64,000 bases of DNA from Candidatus Izimoplasma sp. HR2 (GCA_000753575.1 JRFF01000022.1:161583-225582), one strand, 5' to 3'. Positions 18,899-27,562 are shown, numbered from the stretch's first letter. The notes: generated by a model not told the origin, from the letters alone. Made by a program: numbers and translations.

Positions 18899-19304
18899 TT
18901 TGGAATCTCTCCCTTTTATTTAGAACTGTTAGCTTTGACATGATAACTAACATTTCATAATCTCGATCATAAACTTCCTCTTCACATATAGGACAATAAG
19001 ATAATTCATCTATAATAGGTAAGGCTTCAATATCAAAATATAAAATACTTTCTCCACGTTTCCTAATAGGGTTAACATGAGTATTACATTTATAACAAAA
19101 TAGCTTCTCAGCGTTTTCTTTATCTATCATGGACTGAACTTCCTCTTCTGTAAAAACTGGTTTCTCAAGTGTGAATAAAGGTTCATTAAACCTATGATAT
19201 TCAGGGAATCTTGGCAAAGGTATTAAGATGTCTCCATAATCCATTTTTCTAATTCTCCTTCGCATTTTTTTGTTCTTTATAATAATTACGTCAAGGCTAG
19301 TCAC
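18888..19304 (-). CDS. Small protein with CxxC pairs (zinc-ribbon-like)
   Basis: LFCYKCNTHV...LSYCPICEEEVYDRDYEMLVIM. Confidence 0.55.
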   Translation of the reverse strand: MTSLDVIIIKNKKMRRRIRKMDYGDILIPLPRFPEYHRFNEPLFTLEKPVFTEEEVQSMIDKENAEKLFCYKCNTHVNPIRKRGESILYFDIEALPIIDELSYCPICEEEVYDRDYEMLVIMSKLTVLNKRERFQNDK

Positions 19305-19445
19305 TTACTGCGAGGTGGGAAGATTGCTTACCCTATTCGATACAACGCATTCTTTCAAACTATTTGCACGTGACCTATATTACAAGTTTCTCGAGTTCCT
19401 GGTAATATAGCGGTTTTTTTAGTGGTTTGCATTCCGCTTGGTAAT

Positions 19446-19523
19446 TGGTGGTCTTCATGAGAATTGAACTCATGTTCTCCATGGAGTTATTACTCCTGGT
19501 GTTTTACCTTAAACTATCAACCA
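19446..19523 (-). other. tRNA-like sequence (degenerate or atypical tRNA)
   Basis: Minus strand: D-arm TA-GTTTAAGGTAAAAC, T-arm ATGAG-TTCAATT-CTCAT, 3' GACCACCA; anticodon arm irregular. Confidence 0.45.
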
Positions 19524-19525
19524 TG

Positions 19526-19556
19526 AAGTGATCCTTATTTTTGGATCACTTTTAAT
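19526..19556 (+). terminator. Strong hairpin with T-rich tail
   Basis: AAGTGATCC-ttattttt-GGATCACTT followed by TTTAATTTT. Confidence 0.55.
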
Positions 19557-19557
19557 T

Positions 19558-20853
19558 TTAAATAAACAATAATGATGTAGATGATATGATGATCATGATA
19601 AATATTAATTTGGCCCATATAGGAAGTGCTAAGAATCCAAGCTTTATTGTGTGAAAAATTTCTAGTAAACCAGTTCCAAATATCTTGGCCCACCATGAAC
19701 TTGAAGCTACAGTTATTTTAGTAGTACCAATTGCAACTGAACCTGTAGTTTCTAGTACTTTTTTAGCAATGAACCAAGCTATAACTGTAATGAATACTCC
19801 ACTAAACAATGCTGCAACAACACTAATGATTATTTTAATCGTTGCCTCTAATGCTCCACTAGCCCAATCAGGCATATTTGCAAATGGATCAGTAGGATCA
19901 AACCCTGGTAAATCTCCTGTTGTATCTTCATTTATAGCAGTACATTGATCTCCTATACATATAGAAGTTAATTCCTCACCATAATCAATTTCATATTCTA
20001 AGTACTCTTCCATTAAAGCAATGACTAGTAAAAACTTTTCATCATCAGTGAGTAAAGGGTTATTAAGAATTATAGCCTTTTCAATTTCATATTGTTCCTG
20101 AATATCAAGTCTTAGATCATCAACTTCTAAATCTGTTAATACATATGTAAATTTTACTACAGTAACGCTTTCCATTTCAGGTCCAGTAAGTAATAACATA
20201 TAATCATATTCATCACCTACATGTATGTAGTCTCCTTGTAGAAGACTTAACCAATTATCTTCATTTGATGTATTACTTATGACTAGAGTATCAGAGTATG
20301 AATCCTCTCTTGAACCCATACAATAATTATCAAAAATCAAATATCCAGTACATGAATTTTGAACTGTAGTATAATCAAGTTCAATTTGCTTTAGGTCTTG
20401 TGTATCTCTAGTAAATGAAATACCTACACTTGATACATAGTAATCTTTAGCAACGTATGATGATTCTACATGTATATCTGAGACATCAATTACACCGTAC
20501 CAAATACCGTCAATCTTTTCTATTCTTGTATACTGTGATTGATCAGCTAAAGATAAAGTATCAGATGAGGGCGGGTATGCTAAGTAATAGGTAACACACG
20601 CTTCAATTTGATCTAAAGATAACGGACCAATAAAGTCTGTTGCACAATAATCAGGTGGTGTTACAGTTTCCACTGAAGTATTTGAATCAGTAGTACATAC
20701 TGAATAATCATATGTTGAACCTTCAACAATAGGCTCATTACAATAATCAGGTATAGGGTTATTTGGGTCGTCAATAACTTCAGTTGCATGTGATGTTTTT
20801 ACAAAAGCCATGGAGAGCGCTAAAAGTGTTAATAATGTATACATCTTTTTCAT
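19558..20853 (-). CDS. Secreted surface protein with C-terminal TM segments (candidate virion/surface protein)
   Basis: Signal peptide MKKMYTLLTLLALSMAFVKTSHA; DQCTAINEDTTGDL; C-terminal long hydrophobic helices. Confidence 0.75.
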   Translation of the reverse strand: MKKMYTLLTLLALSMAFVKTSHATEVIDDPNNPIPDYCNEPIVEGSTYDYSVCTTDSNTSVETVTPPDYCATDFIGPLSLDQIEACVTYYLAYPPSSDTLSLADQSQYTRIEKIDGIWYGVIDVSDIHVESSYVAKDYYVSSVGISFTRDTQDLKQIELDYTTVQNSCTGYLIFDNYCMGSREDSYSDTLVISNTSNEDNWLSLLQGDYIHVGDEYDYMLLLTGPEMESVTVVKFTYVLTDLEVDDLRLDIQEQYEIEKAIILNNPLLTDDEKFLLVIALMEEYLEYEIDYGEELTSICIGDQCTAINEDTTGDLPGFDPTDPFANMPDWASGALEATIKIIISVVAALFSGVFITVIAWFIAKKVLETTGSVAIGTTKITVASSSWWAKIFGTGLLEIFHTIKLGFLALPIWAKLIFIMIIISSTSLLFI

Positions 20854-20870
20854 TATATCTCTCCTATCTT

Positions 20871-22073
20871 TTACATGCCTTTTGATTTAATGAATCCAAA
20901 TATTAAAACTCCAAGAATTGCAACTGAAGATACTCCTGCAACAATAATTTTACTATTCACTTCTAAGAACCCGGGTTCTTCATCAATAATATTAAATTCA
21001 CTTTCAACAACTTCAAGTACAATCTCTCTAGTATATTCATTACCAGTAGAAGATATAAGACTGAAGTTTTTTTGATAGGTATTAAATACTTTATAGAAGT
21101 TTGAATAATTATCATACGTAGTTGTAAACACATATGTATAGTTTGGTAAGTCTCCAATAAACTGCAGAGTATCAATAAACTCGTCATCAGTTAATAAATG
21201 ATTATCAGGAACTTCCCAATAGTAGTTATCGATAATTAAGTTTGGAATCATTTCTTTAACAACTCTTACATGAAGAGTATGATTCACATAATTCCCCTGA
21301 GTATCAGCAACTGAAATTACAATTTCATAAGTACCAGGGTTATTTGCATTTCCTACGTACTCATCACTAATTACTTCAATTCTATTTGATACAATTCCGT
21401 CATGATCATCTGTAGCTGAGAAATAAGCTAAGTAGAATTGTCCGTCAAGAATATAGTTAGAACGTTTAATTATTTCACTAGGTCCATTCATTATTGGCGC
21501 AGTACTGTCTACTACGTTTACTGTGAAAGTCTCTGAGTACTGATTACCTGAAGAATCACTAACTGTATAAAGGAGTGAGTAAGCTGCAACTATTTCAGTA
21601 TCGATAAGCTCAAGACCAGTAATAATAATCTCTGAAGTAATATCTCCTTCGAATGAATCTATAGCTTTAATCTGTGGAAGGTTCGCAGCTAACAATGAGT
21701 ACTGAGGAATATTCAAAGTACTTTCAGCTTGAATAACAAATTCAGGTGCATTAATATCTACGTTGCGAATCTTGATCGCATAAGTACTTTCATTATCTCC
21801 TGAATCGGTTACTCCATAAACTACAAGGTGATCTCCTAGAACACCTTCATTTCCAGTGTAATTATCTAATACAATATAAATCTCAGGTGTTAAATCTCCG
21901 TCAATATCATCAAAGACAGTAAGTTCATACTGTAGCGCTTCGACTGTTACAGGGTCATCAACATTGTTAATATATACTCCTGCGTCTGTTTCCGAGAAAT
22001 AAGCTAGAGTACTGCTAACTGGTAGCAGTACAAAAGCTAAGAGAAAGAGAGAAACTAAGAGAAGTTTTTTCAT
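20871..22073 (-). CDS. Surface protein with DUF5011/Ig-like repeats and C-terminal TM anchor
   Basis: Signal peptide; VTDSGDNESTYAIKI, TVSDSSGNQYSETFTVNVVDSTAP repeats; C-terminal TM IIVAGVSSVAILGVLIFGFIKSKGM. Confidence 0.8.
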   Translation of the reverse strand: MKKLLLVSLFLLAFVLLPVSSTLAYFSETDAGVYINNVDDPVTVEALQYELTVFDDIDGDLTPEIYIVLDNYTGNEGVLGDHLVVYGVTDSGDNESTYAIKIRNVDINAPEFVIQAESTLNIPQYSLLAANLPQIKAIDSFEGDITSEIIITGLELIDTEIVAAYSLLYTVSDSSGNQYSETFTVNVVDSTAPIMNGPSEIIKRSNYILDGQFYLAYFSATDDHDGIVSNRIEVISDEYVGNANNPGTYEIVISVADTQGNYVNHTLHVRVVKEMIPNLIIDNYYWEVPDNHLLTDDEFIDTLQFIGDLPNYTYVFTTTYDNYSNFYKVFNTYQKNFSLISSTGNEYTREIVLEVVESEFNIIDEEPGFLEVNSKIIVAGVSSVAILGVLIFGFIKSKGM

Positions 22074-22088
22074 AAAATCACGTCCTTA

Positions 22089-23684
22089 TTAATTATTGAA
22101 ATAATCGATTAAATCTTGTTGAGTCATTGTATTTGCGTATTCTAAAGTTAATAGAGTTAAAGTAGTAGTAAATGTTGGAGCTATATCATCAATAATATCA
22201 ATAGTAATAGTCATATCAGTATAATTGCCTGTACTATCAGTAGCACGAAGAACAACAGTGTAAGTTCCTAAAACAGTAGTGTTCCCACTGAATGTATCAC
22301 TTTGAACTACTATTGAAGCAGTTAAATCTCCACTATATAAATCACTAGCTGTAATTAAAGCTAATAAGTCATTTAAGTTATTATATAAACTAATATTCCA
22401 TGTGTAGCTAGTTGAACCAGTAAACGTTGGTGCTGTAGTATCTCGAACAATTATAGTTCTTGAAATAGTCGTAGCTACATTTCCGTTTGTATCAGTAATA
22501 TTGTAATTTACAGTGTAAGTTCCTAAGATACCAACGTTCACACTACCACTAATAACTGAAGAACCTGATACATCATAAGCGTCAGTCCATGTAGCACCTA
22601 GTTCTGTGTAGTTATCTCCGAACTCAACATAAATAGTACTATCTCCAGTTAAAGCTTGCACAGGAGCAATAGTGTCTCTTACGATTACACTTCTACTAAC
22701 TTGAGTAGCAGTATTACCTGAAGAGTCTGTAACATTATAATTGATAGTATAAGTAGCAAGTACTGAGTTATTTACAGTACCAGTAATTGTAGCTGTAAGT
22801 CCTGAATCATAGTTATCTGAAACAGTTGCTCCAGGTTCACTGTAAGTAGTGCCGAATTCTACATATAAAGGAGTTAATCCAATTAAACTAATAATAGGAC
22901 TATCAATATCAACAACTCTAACAATAGTAGTCACTTCAGTATAGTTACCTGATAAATCGGTAGCTCTAAATACTACGTTATAATCTCCTAGAGTTCCTTC
23001 ATTTCCAGTATATAGATCACTTTGAACTACAACAGTTATTGCTCCGTCTGTTTCATCGGTAGCACTTAAACCTGCAAGTATAGTAGCTACAGTAACAGGG
23101 GCATTAACATTTGTTAAATAGACTCCAGTTCCACCATTAATGATAGGTGCAATATTATCAACAGCATCAGGAGAGTCGTAAGCTTCATAAGCAGTAGAAA
23201 CTAGTCCTTCTTCAAGTTGCCAACGAGTAATATCTTCTGAATAAACATCATCACCATTTTGAATTTCGATATTAATTAAAGTATAAGCACCAGTGTTAAA
23301 AGTAATTGAAAACATGTCAGTATGATCAGTATATTCACTAAATTCTTCTTCATACTGTATCATTTCGTCAAATATAGTATAGTTAATACCGTCAAAACCA
23401 TTAATAACTATATAAGGGAAAAATGCTTCTCCAAACATTACATTAGTACCAATTGTAAGTGGAATCGACAAAGTATAATCGGTATTTGCTTTTACGAAAA
23501 TATTTTCATTTGAATCTACATAATTTGATTGAATAGTCCAAACCGAAGAATCAATATAGTTTTTACCATCAGGTAAAGCAATACTAGAAGCAAACGAGCT
23601 TGAAGTACCTGTGATAGTAAGTGTTAATGCTAAAACTAATAATAAAACTAAGAATTTGCTTCTAAATTGTTTAATATTTTTCAT
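22089..23684 (-). CDS. Secreted protein with multiple DUF5011/HYR-like Ig repeats
   Basis: Signal peptide; repeats GDYNVVFRATDLSGNYTEV, ATYTINYNVTDSSGNTATQVSRSVIVRDTIAP, GTYTVNYNITDTNGNVATTISRTIIVRDTTAP. Confidence 0.85.
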   Translation of the reverse strand: MKNIKQFRSKFLVLLLVLALTLTITGTSSSFASSIALPDGKNYIDSSVWTIQSNYVDSNENIFVKANTDYTLSIPLTIGTNVMFGEAFFPYIVINGFDGINYTIFDEMIQYEEEFSEYTDHTDMFSITFNTGAYTLINIEIQNGDDVYSEDITRWQLEEGLVSTAYEAYDSPDAVDNIAPIINGGTGVYLTNVNAPVTVATILAGLSATDETDGAITVVVQSDLYTGNEGTLGDYNVVFRATDLSGNYTEVTTIVRVVDIDSPIISLIGLTPLYVEFGTTYSEPGATVSDNYDSGLTATITGTVNNSVLATYTINYNVTDSSGNTATQVSRSVIVRDTIAPVQALTGDSTIYVEFGDNYTELGATWTDAYDVSGSSVISGSVNVGILGTYTVNYNITDTNGNVATTISRTIIVRDTTAPTFTGSTSYTWNISLYNNLNDLLALITASDLYSGDLTASIVVQSDTFSGNTTVLGTYTVVLRATDSTGNYTDMTITIDIIDDIAPTFTTTLTLLTLEYANTMTQQDLIDYFNN

Positions 23685-23746
23685 TTAAATCTCCTTTACT
23701 GAAGTAATATCTTCAGTTATTTTATTTTGTGATTCTAATATATTTC

Positions 23747-23917
23747 TCATATTGTAATAAACTCCCATGCTTTACTCCAAAATGAATCCCAGTAACCTTG
23801 AAAGCCATCTTTAAATGCTTGTACGTCAGTTGATGTTGTTATACCTTCAGCATTTAAGAAATAAGCTAGTAAGCCTACTAAAATTACAACAGCGATAACT
23901 CCAATTAATAATTTCAT
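23747..23917 (-). CDS. 56-aa single-TM coat-like protein
   Basis: SD aaagggga; MKLLIGVIAVVILVGLLAYFLNAEGITTSTDVQAFKDGFQGYWDSFWSKAWEFITI. Confidence 0.65.
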   Translation of the reverse strand: MKLLIGVIAVVILVGLLAYFLNAEGITTSTDVQAFKDGFQGYWDSFWSKAWEFITI

Positions 23918-23979
23918 AATTCCCCTTTTCTTTGAATGATTCACATTCAATTTTTATTTTAAACTCTAAGTAAATAGTT

Positions 23980-26163
23980 TTATGTTTTACCTGCATTTTT
24001 AAATAGTTTGTATTTACTATTTAATTTTTTACTAATATGTTCCTGCCATTTTTCAACAATATCTTTTGTAGTCATGAACTCAATATCATCTTCACTTGCA
24101 ATACTTCTGAGTTTGTCTAAAGTTAATTTTTTTAGCTTACCACGATTATGATCATGAGCTACTAACTTCTTAATCAACCTTTTTTTGTAAAAAATAAAAG
24201 TATAACGTAACGACTTAAACTCAATACCGAAATCAACAGCTAAATGAGATAGTTCTTTATTACTAAGATTTGTAAAGCTAGGAGGAATCATAGATTCTTT
24301 TCTTTGCTTTTCTTTATTCTTCAGCTTTTTAAGTTCTGTTTCTTCTTCCTTCATTTTTTGTAATACAATTGTCATTAAAGCATTAAAAGTAGCGTAGTTC
24401 ATTTCTTGAATATCTTCGAACTTAACTTTAAATCCTTCCCAATTAGGCACGTCCATGAAGTGCATATTCTGGAGGATCTCTTTTGCTTCTCTAATTGTAT
24501 ACATGAAGTGAGTATCATATCTTCCGAAGCAATCAACAATCTTGTTAGTTTGTTTGAAGCCGTAAGTACTATAAGTAGTAACATCACTATTGTTTTCAAG
24601 AATTACTCCAAACTTAGGGAATGAAACTCTCTTTCCAACATCTTTAATATTCTCGTAGATACCTTTATAAAAGATAATGTAACCTTTACTCCACTTAGTT
24701 GCGTCTTTCTGAGAGAGCTTAGATATCTTATGTTTTATTTGATATATTTTTCTTGTGAATCGCTTCTCAACAACATTTAGTTTTATAGAACTTCGATAGA
24801 TCCAACGTTTAAATTCTAGAAGTAAGATCCTTGTACTAATTAAATGCAATTTATATCTTGAAGTTTTATCTTCAGGAAGTTTCGAAGCGTTATATTTTAA
24901 GCGATTAATTTTTGCTTTGATACTCTTCTCAATAGTATTTAGTTTTCTAGCTTTTCGATTATTTTTCCTTGTAGCTAGTTTTTGTATTATGTAAATATTT
25001 TTAGAACTACGGTAGATCCAACGTTCAAATTCAAGTAGAAAGATTCTGAATTTCTTTAATTGTGATCTAAGTTTAATTATTGATCTACTAAATGTAGCTG
25101 TAGATCTAAATTTCATTTTAAATATGTGCTGATAACCTGGGTATAATTCTCTAAGAGCTTTTAATGTTCTTGTTGCGCTTTGTGTGATTCCGTAAAGAAA
25201 TACTTCCTCACGTAAGATATGCCCAGCTGTAGTATAAAATTCTCTTATACCTGATTCATCTTTGAAATACTCTCCTTCAGTTTTATCAGTGTTTGAGTAG
25301 AAGATTGCTGTTTCAGTTTCAATTATGAATCCACGTTTTGGGAATGGAATCGCTGTTACCTCTTTTAACTTGAAGTAGTCCTGGGACAACTTCTTAGAAA
25401 ATAGTCTTTCGATTTTCCCTGACTTTTTAATTATTTCAAATGATTCTAGTATGGGTTGATTACTCATGATGAAGTTTGGTACATAGTGATGATACATGTA
25501 TAAAATAGTATATCTTTTTAACATGTCTAGAAAATGTAATCCCCCTGGAGTAAGTCCATCTTGGAAAGCAACGTCAGGAGTATATTTATCTTTTCTATAT
25601 TTCCAACTGTGGAAGTGCTCTTTTAGATCTATTTTCTTCTTCCAATAATCAGCTATAAAACAATCATTTTCCTTTATCATTTCACTAAAGACTAGATTGA
25701 TTCTATATTCACTGGCCACAAAGAATTTTTTACCATTCTTATTAAGCCATTTTTTTATAAGTTCAAAATCATATATATAAAGATCATGTTCAAGTTTCGA
25801 CAGTTCTTTTCTTTCACGTTTAAGTATGTACTCTCTTGCAATCATTGCAGCTCCAACAGTAGAGGAATCTTTTCCTGATCTTACAGAGCCTGATATTTGA
25901 TTAATCTTTGCAAGTTTGTTTACTATTACATCAGCTGACTTTTTACGATTGAACCACAGTACTATTCTCTCTATAAATGTTTTGTAAATAATAATGATGA
26001 ATAGTAGTATTGGTAGTCCGTACATAACAAGCTCAATCATGAAGTCCGCAACTTGATCCAAAGACCAGTTGTCTAGTGAGTATTGCCAAATAACAAATAG
26101 TATAGTGAGTAGAATTGCAATTACGATAACTTTCCAAAATAGTCTATTTATAAGTTTTATCAT
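23980..26163 (-). CDS. Membrane-anchored P-loop ATPase, Zot/pI- or VirD4-like assembly/secretion ATPase candidate
   Basis: Two N-terminal TM helices, Walker-A-like SGSVRSGKDSST, then GFIIETETAIFYSN...FLYGITQSATRTLKALREL. Confidence 0.6.
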   Translation of the reverse strand: MIKLINRLFWKVIVIAILLTILFVIWQYSLDNWSLDQVADFMIELVMYGLPILLFIIIIYKTFIERIVLWFNRKKSADVIVNKLAKINQISGSVRSGKDSSTVGAAMIAREYILKRERKELSKLEHDLYIYDFELIKKWLNKNGKKFFVASEYRINLVFSEMIKENDCFIADYWKKKIDLKEHFHSWKYRKDKYTPDVAFQDGLTPGGLHFLDMLKRYTILYMYHHYVPNFIMSNQPILESFEIIKKSGKIERLFSKKLSQDYFKLKEVTAIPFPKRGFIIETETAIFYSNTDKTEGEYFKDESGIREFYTTAGHILREEVFLYGITQSATRTLKALRELYPGYQHIFKMKFRSTATFSRSIIKLRSQLKKFRIFLLEFERWIYRSSKNIYIIQKLATRKNNRKARKLNTIEKSIKAKINRLKYNASKLPEDKTSRYKLHLISTRILLLEFKRWIYRSSIKLNVVEKRFTRKIYQIKHKISKLSQKDATKWSKGYIIFYKGIYENIKDVGKRVSFPKFGVILENNSDVTTYSTYGFKQTNKIVDCFGRYDTHFMYTIREAKEILQNMHFMDVPNWEGFKVKFEDIQEMNYATFNALMTIVLQKMKEEETELKKLKNKEKQRKESMIPPSFTNLSNKELSHLAVDFGIEFKSLRYTFIFYKKRLIKKLVAHDHNRGKLKKLTLDKLRSIASEDDIEFMTTKDIVEKWQEHISKKLNSKYKLFKNAGKT

Positions 26164-26555
26164 TCAAACAATCCAACTTTGAAATTTACGTTTTCATCTC
26201 TTTGAGCAAACCCTTCAGCTTTAGATTCAAGCTTTAAAGCAGTATCAGTTTTTGAATAAGTATTGTATTCAATATACGGCTTATCAGGGTTGTCGTTATT
26301 GTAATGAGGTTTAACATGTATATAGTTGAAAGACTTGCTAAGCTCTTTAATATATCTCTGTATAGTACGTTCACTACAACCATATGGAATAGCTAGCTTT
26401 TTAGATGAGCTAATTAAGAACTCAGAGAATTCAAAGTGCTTTAGTATTTCAATAAAAAACTCAGAAGCTCCCTCTGAAACTCCTTCAGCTTTAATCATTC
26501 TTAGTATAAATTGTTCTTTATCATTAAATATTTTTATCTTTTTTTGAGTTCTCAT
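26160..26555 (-). CDS. Winged-helix/HTH protein
   Basis: SSKKLAIPYGCSERTIQRYIKELSKSFNYIHV; overlaps ATPase start. Confidence 0.7.
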   Translation of the reverse strand: MRTQKKIKIFNDKEQFILRMIKAEGVSEGASEFFIEILKHFEFSEFLISSSKKLAIPYGCSERTIQRYIKELSKSFNYIHVKPHYNNDNPDKPYIEYNTYSKTDTALKLESKAEGFAQRDENVNFKVGLFE

Positions 26556-26650
26556 GGAAGCACCTCATTTCTTATTCTTACTCCTTATGAGTCCAATTAA
26601 GTGAAGTAATTCAGGAAGTAACTTAAATGGACTCTGAGAGGAGGAAATAG

Positions 26651-26827
26651 TTATTTAATAGTTTGTTTAGTTTTTACTTTTGTGAAATAAAATATATAAA
26701 TAATTAGAATAATAATACTTGGAAGTAATATAAAAATATTTCCTCCACTAATTTTGTATAATAAGTGAGTCCATATGAGTATATCTATTATAAATATTGT
26801 GTTTGCAATAATGTATATTTTACTCAT
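26651..26827 (-). CDS. 58-aa membrane protein (not in supplied ORF track)
   Basis: MSKIYIIANTIFIIDILIWTHLLYKISGGNIFILLPSIIILIIYIFYFTKVKTKQTIK; ATG overlaps upstream stop. Confidence 0.6.
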   Translation of the reverse strand: MSKIYIIANTIFIIDILIWTHLLYKISGGNIFILLPSIIILIIYIFYFTKVKTKQTIK

Positions 26828-27032
26828 GAGCTGTAACTTTAACTTTGTTTTTCATAAAGAATAAACTAATTATGTATATCATGATCATAGTAGCTAGATT
26901 TAAAATTAATAACATAATCGCAGCTAGATTGTCTAAAGCTTGTAATTCATGAAATACATATATATCAATTACGATTGTAAAAGTTACTATAAGTATTGCT
27001 AACATAAGTAATGTGATTTTTTCAGTCTTCAT
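26820..27032 (-). CDS. 70-aa membrane protein
   Basis: Two hydrophobic segments; tightly packed in operon; SD gaggtgaac. Confidence 0.6.
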   Translation of the reverse strand: MKTEKITLLMLAILIVTFTIVIDIYVFHELQALDNLAAIMLLILNLATMIMIYIISLFFMKNKVKVTAHE

Positions 27033-27033
27033 A

Positions 27034-27396
27034 TTAGTTCACCTCTAGAATAAGATTAGTTGATTTAATTAGTAGTTGAGAATTTAAAACTAATTCAGTT
27101 TCTATTATTTGATCATAGTTCACAATTGCTTTAATTAGTAAATCTAGGATTTGACTATTTGACAATAAAATTTTTTGATTCTGATAATACTTTATTGCAC
27201 GTAGTATTAAATTAATTATAGAGATTATAGTTCTCTCTTCATAAATCATAATTACTTTATTGATTCTCTCACTCATACTATTAATGATTTCATATTTAAG
27301 TATTTGAATTAGTTTATGAAAATCAGAGTTTTTACAGCAATTATCATCTACTTTATTGAGATGTATTAATATAATTTCTTTTCTATTTTGTATCAT
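27034..27396 (-). CDS. Uncharacterised protein, first gene of leftward operon
   Basis: SD AAGGAGGACTGAA; 120 aa. Confidence 0.6.
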   Translation of the reverse strand: MIQNRKEIILIHLNKVDDNCCKNSDFHKLIQILKYEIINSMSERINKVIMIYEERTIISIINLILRAIKYYQNQKILLSNSQILDLLIKAIVNYDQIIETELVLNSQLLIKSTNLILEVN

Positions 27397-27430
27397 TTTC
27401 AGTCCTCCTTAATTTATTGAACCTGGCGAA

Positions 27431-27461
27431 CTTATTAGTGAGGACTGACTCGACTAATAAG
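27431..27461. promoter_or_regulatory. Operator-like inverted repeat upstream of leftward operon
   Basis: CTTATTAGT-gaggactgactcg-ACTAATAAG. Confidence 0.5.
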
Positions 27462-27513
27462 CTCGACACAAACAATAAAAAACACACGTTTTTTTAACAT
27501 GTGTTAGGTTAGT

Positions 27514-27562
27514 TGGACTGCAACTCCGTGATCAGCGGTTCAAATCCGCTCGGGACCTCCAA
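27514..27562 (+). repeat. attR: partial tRNA-Cys duplicate
   Basis: tggactgcaactccgtgatcagcggttcaaatccgctcgggacctccaa, 47/49 identical to 5703-5751. Confidence 0.93.

Larger units (their letters stand above)
5703..27562. mobile_element. Integrated element (prophage/ICE-like) in tRNA-Cys, attL 5703-5751, attR 27514-27562
   Basis: 49-bp tRNA-Cys 3' segment repeated at 27514 with 2 mismatches; integrase adjacent to attL; repressor, unusual gene content. Confidence 0.92.

Noticed and set aside
22200-23150. DNA tandem repeat array
   Set aside because: Repetition is at protein level (Ig-like domains); DNA copies are too diverged to call a repeat array.
24399-24624. Overlapping ORFs within the ATPase gene (both strands)
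   Set aside because: Shadow ORFs inside a long coding frame.
5865-27396. Classical tailed prophage
   Set aside because: No terminase, portal, capsid, tail or lysis genes recognised in the translations.
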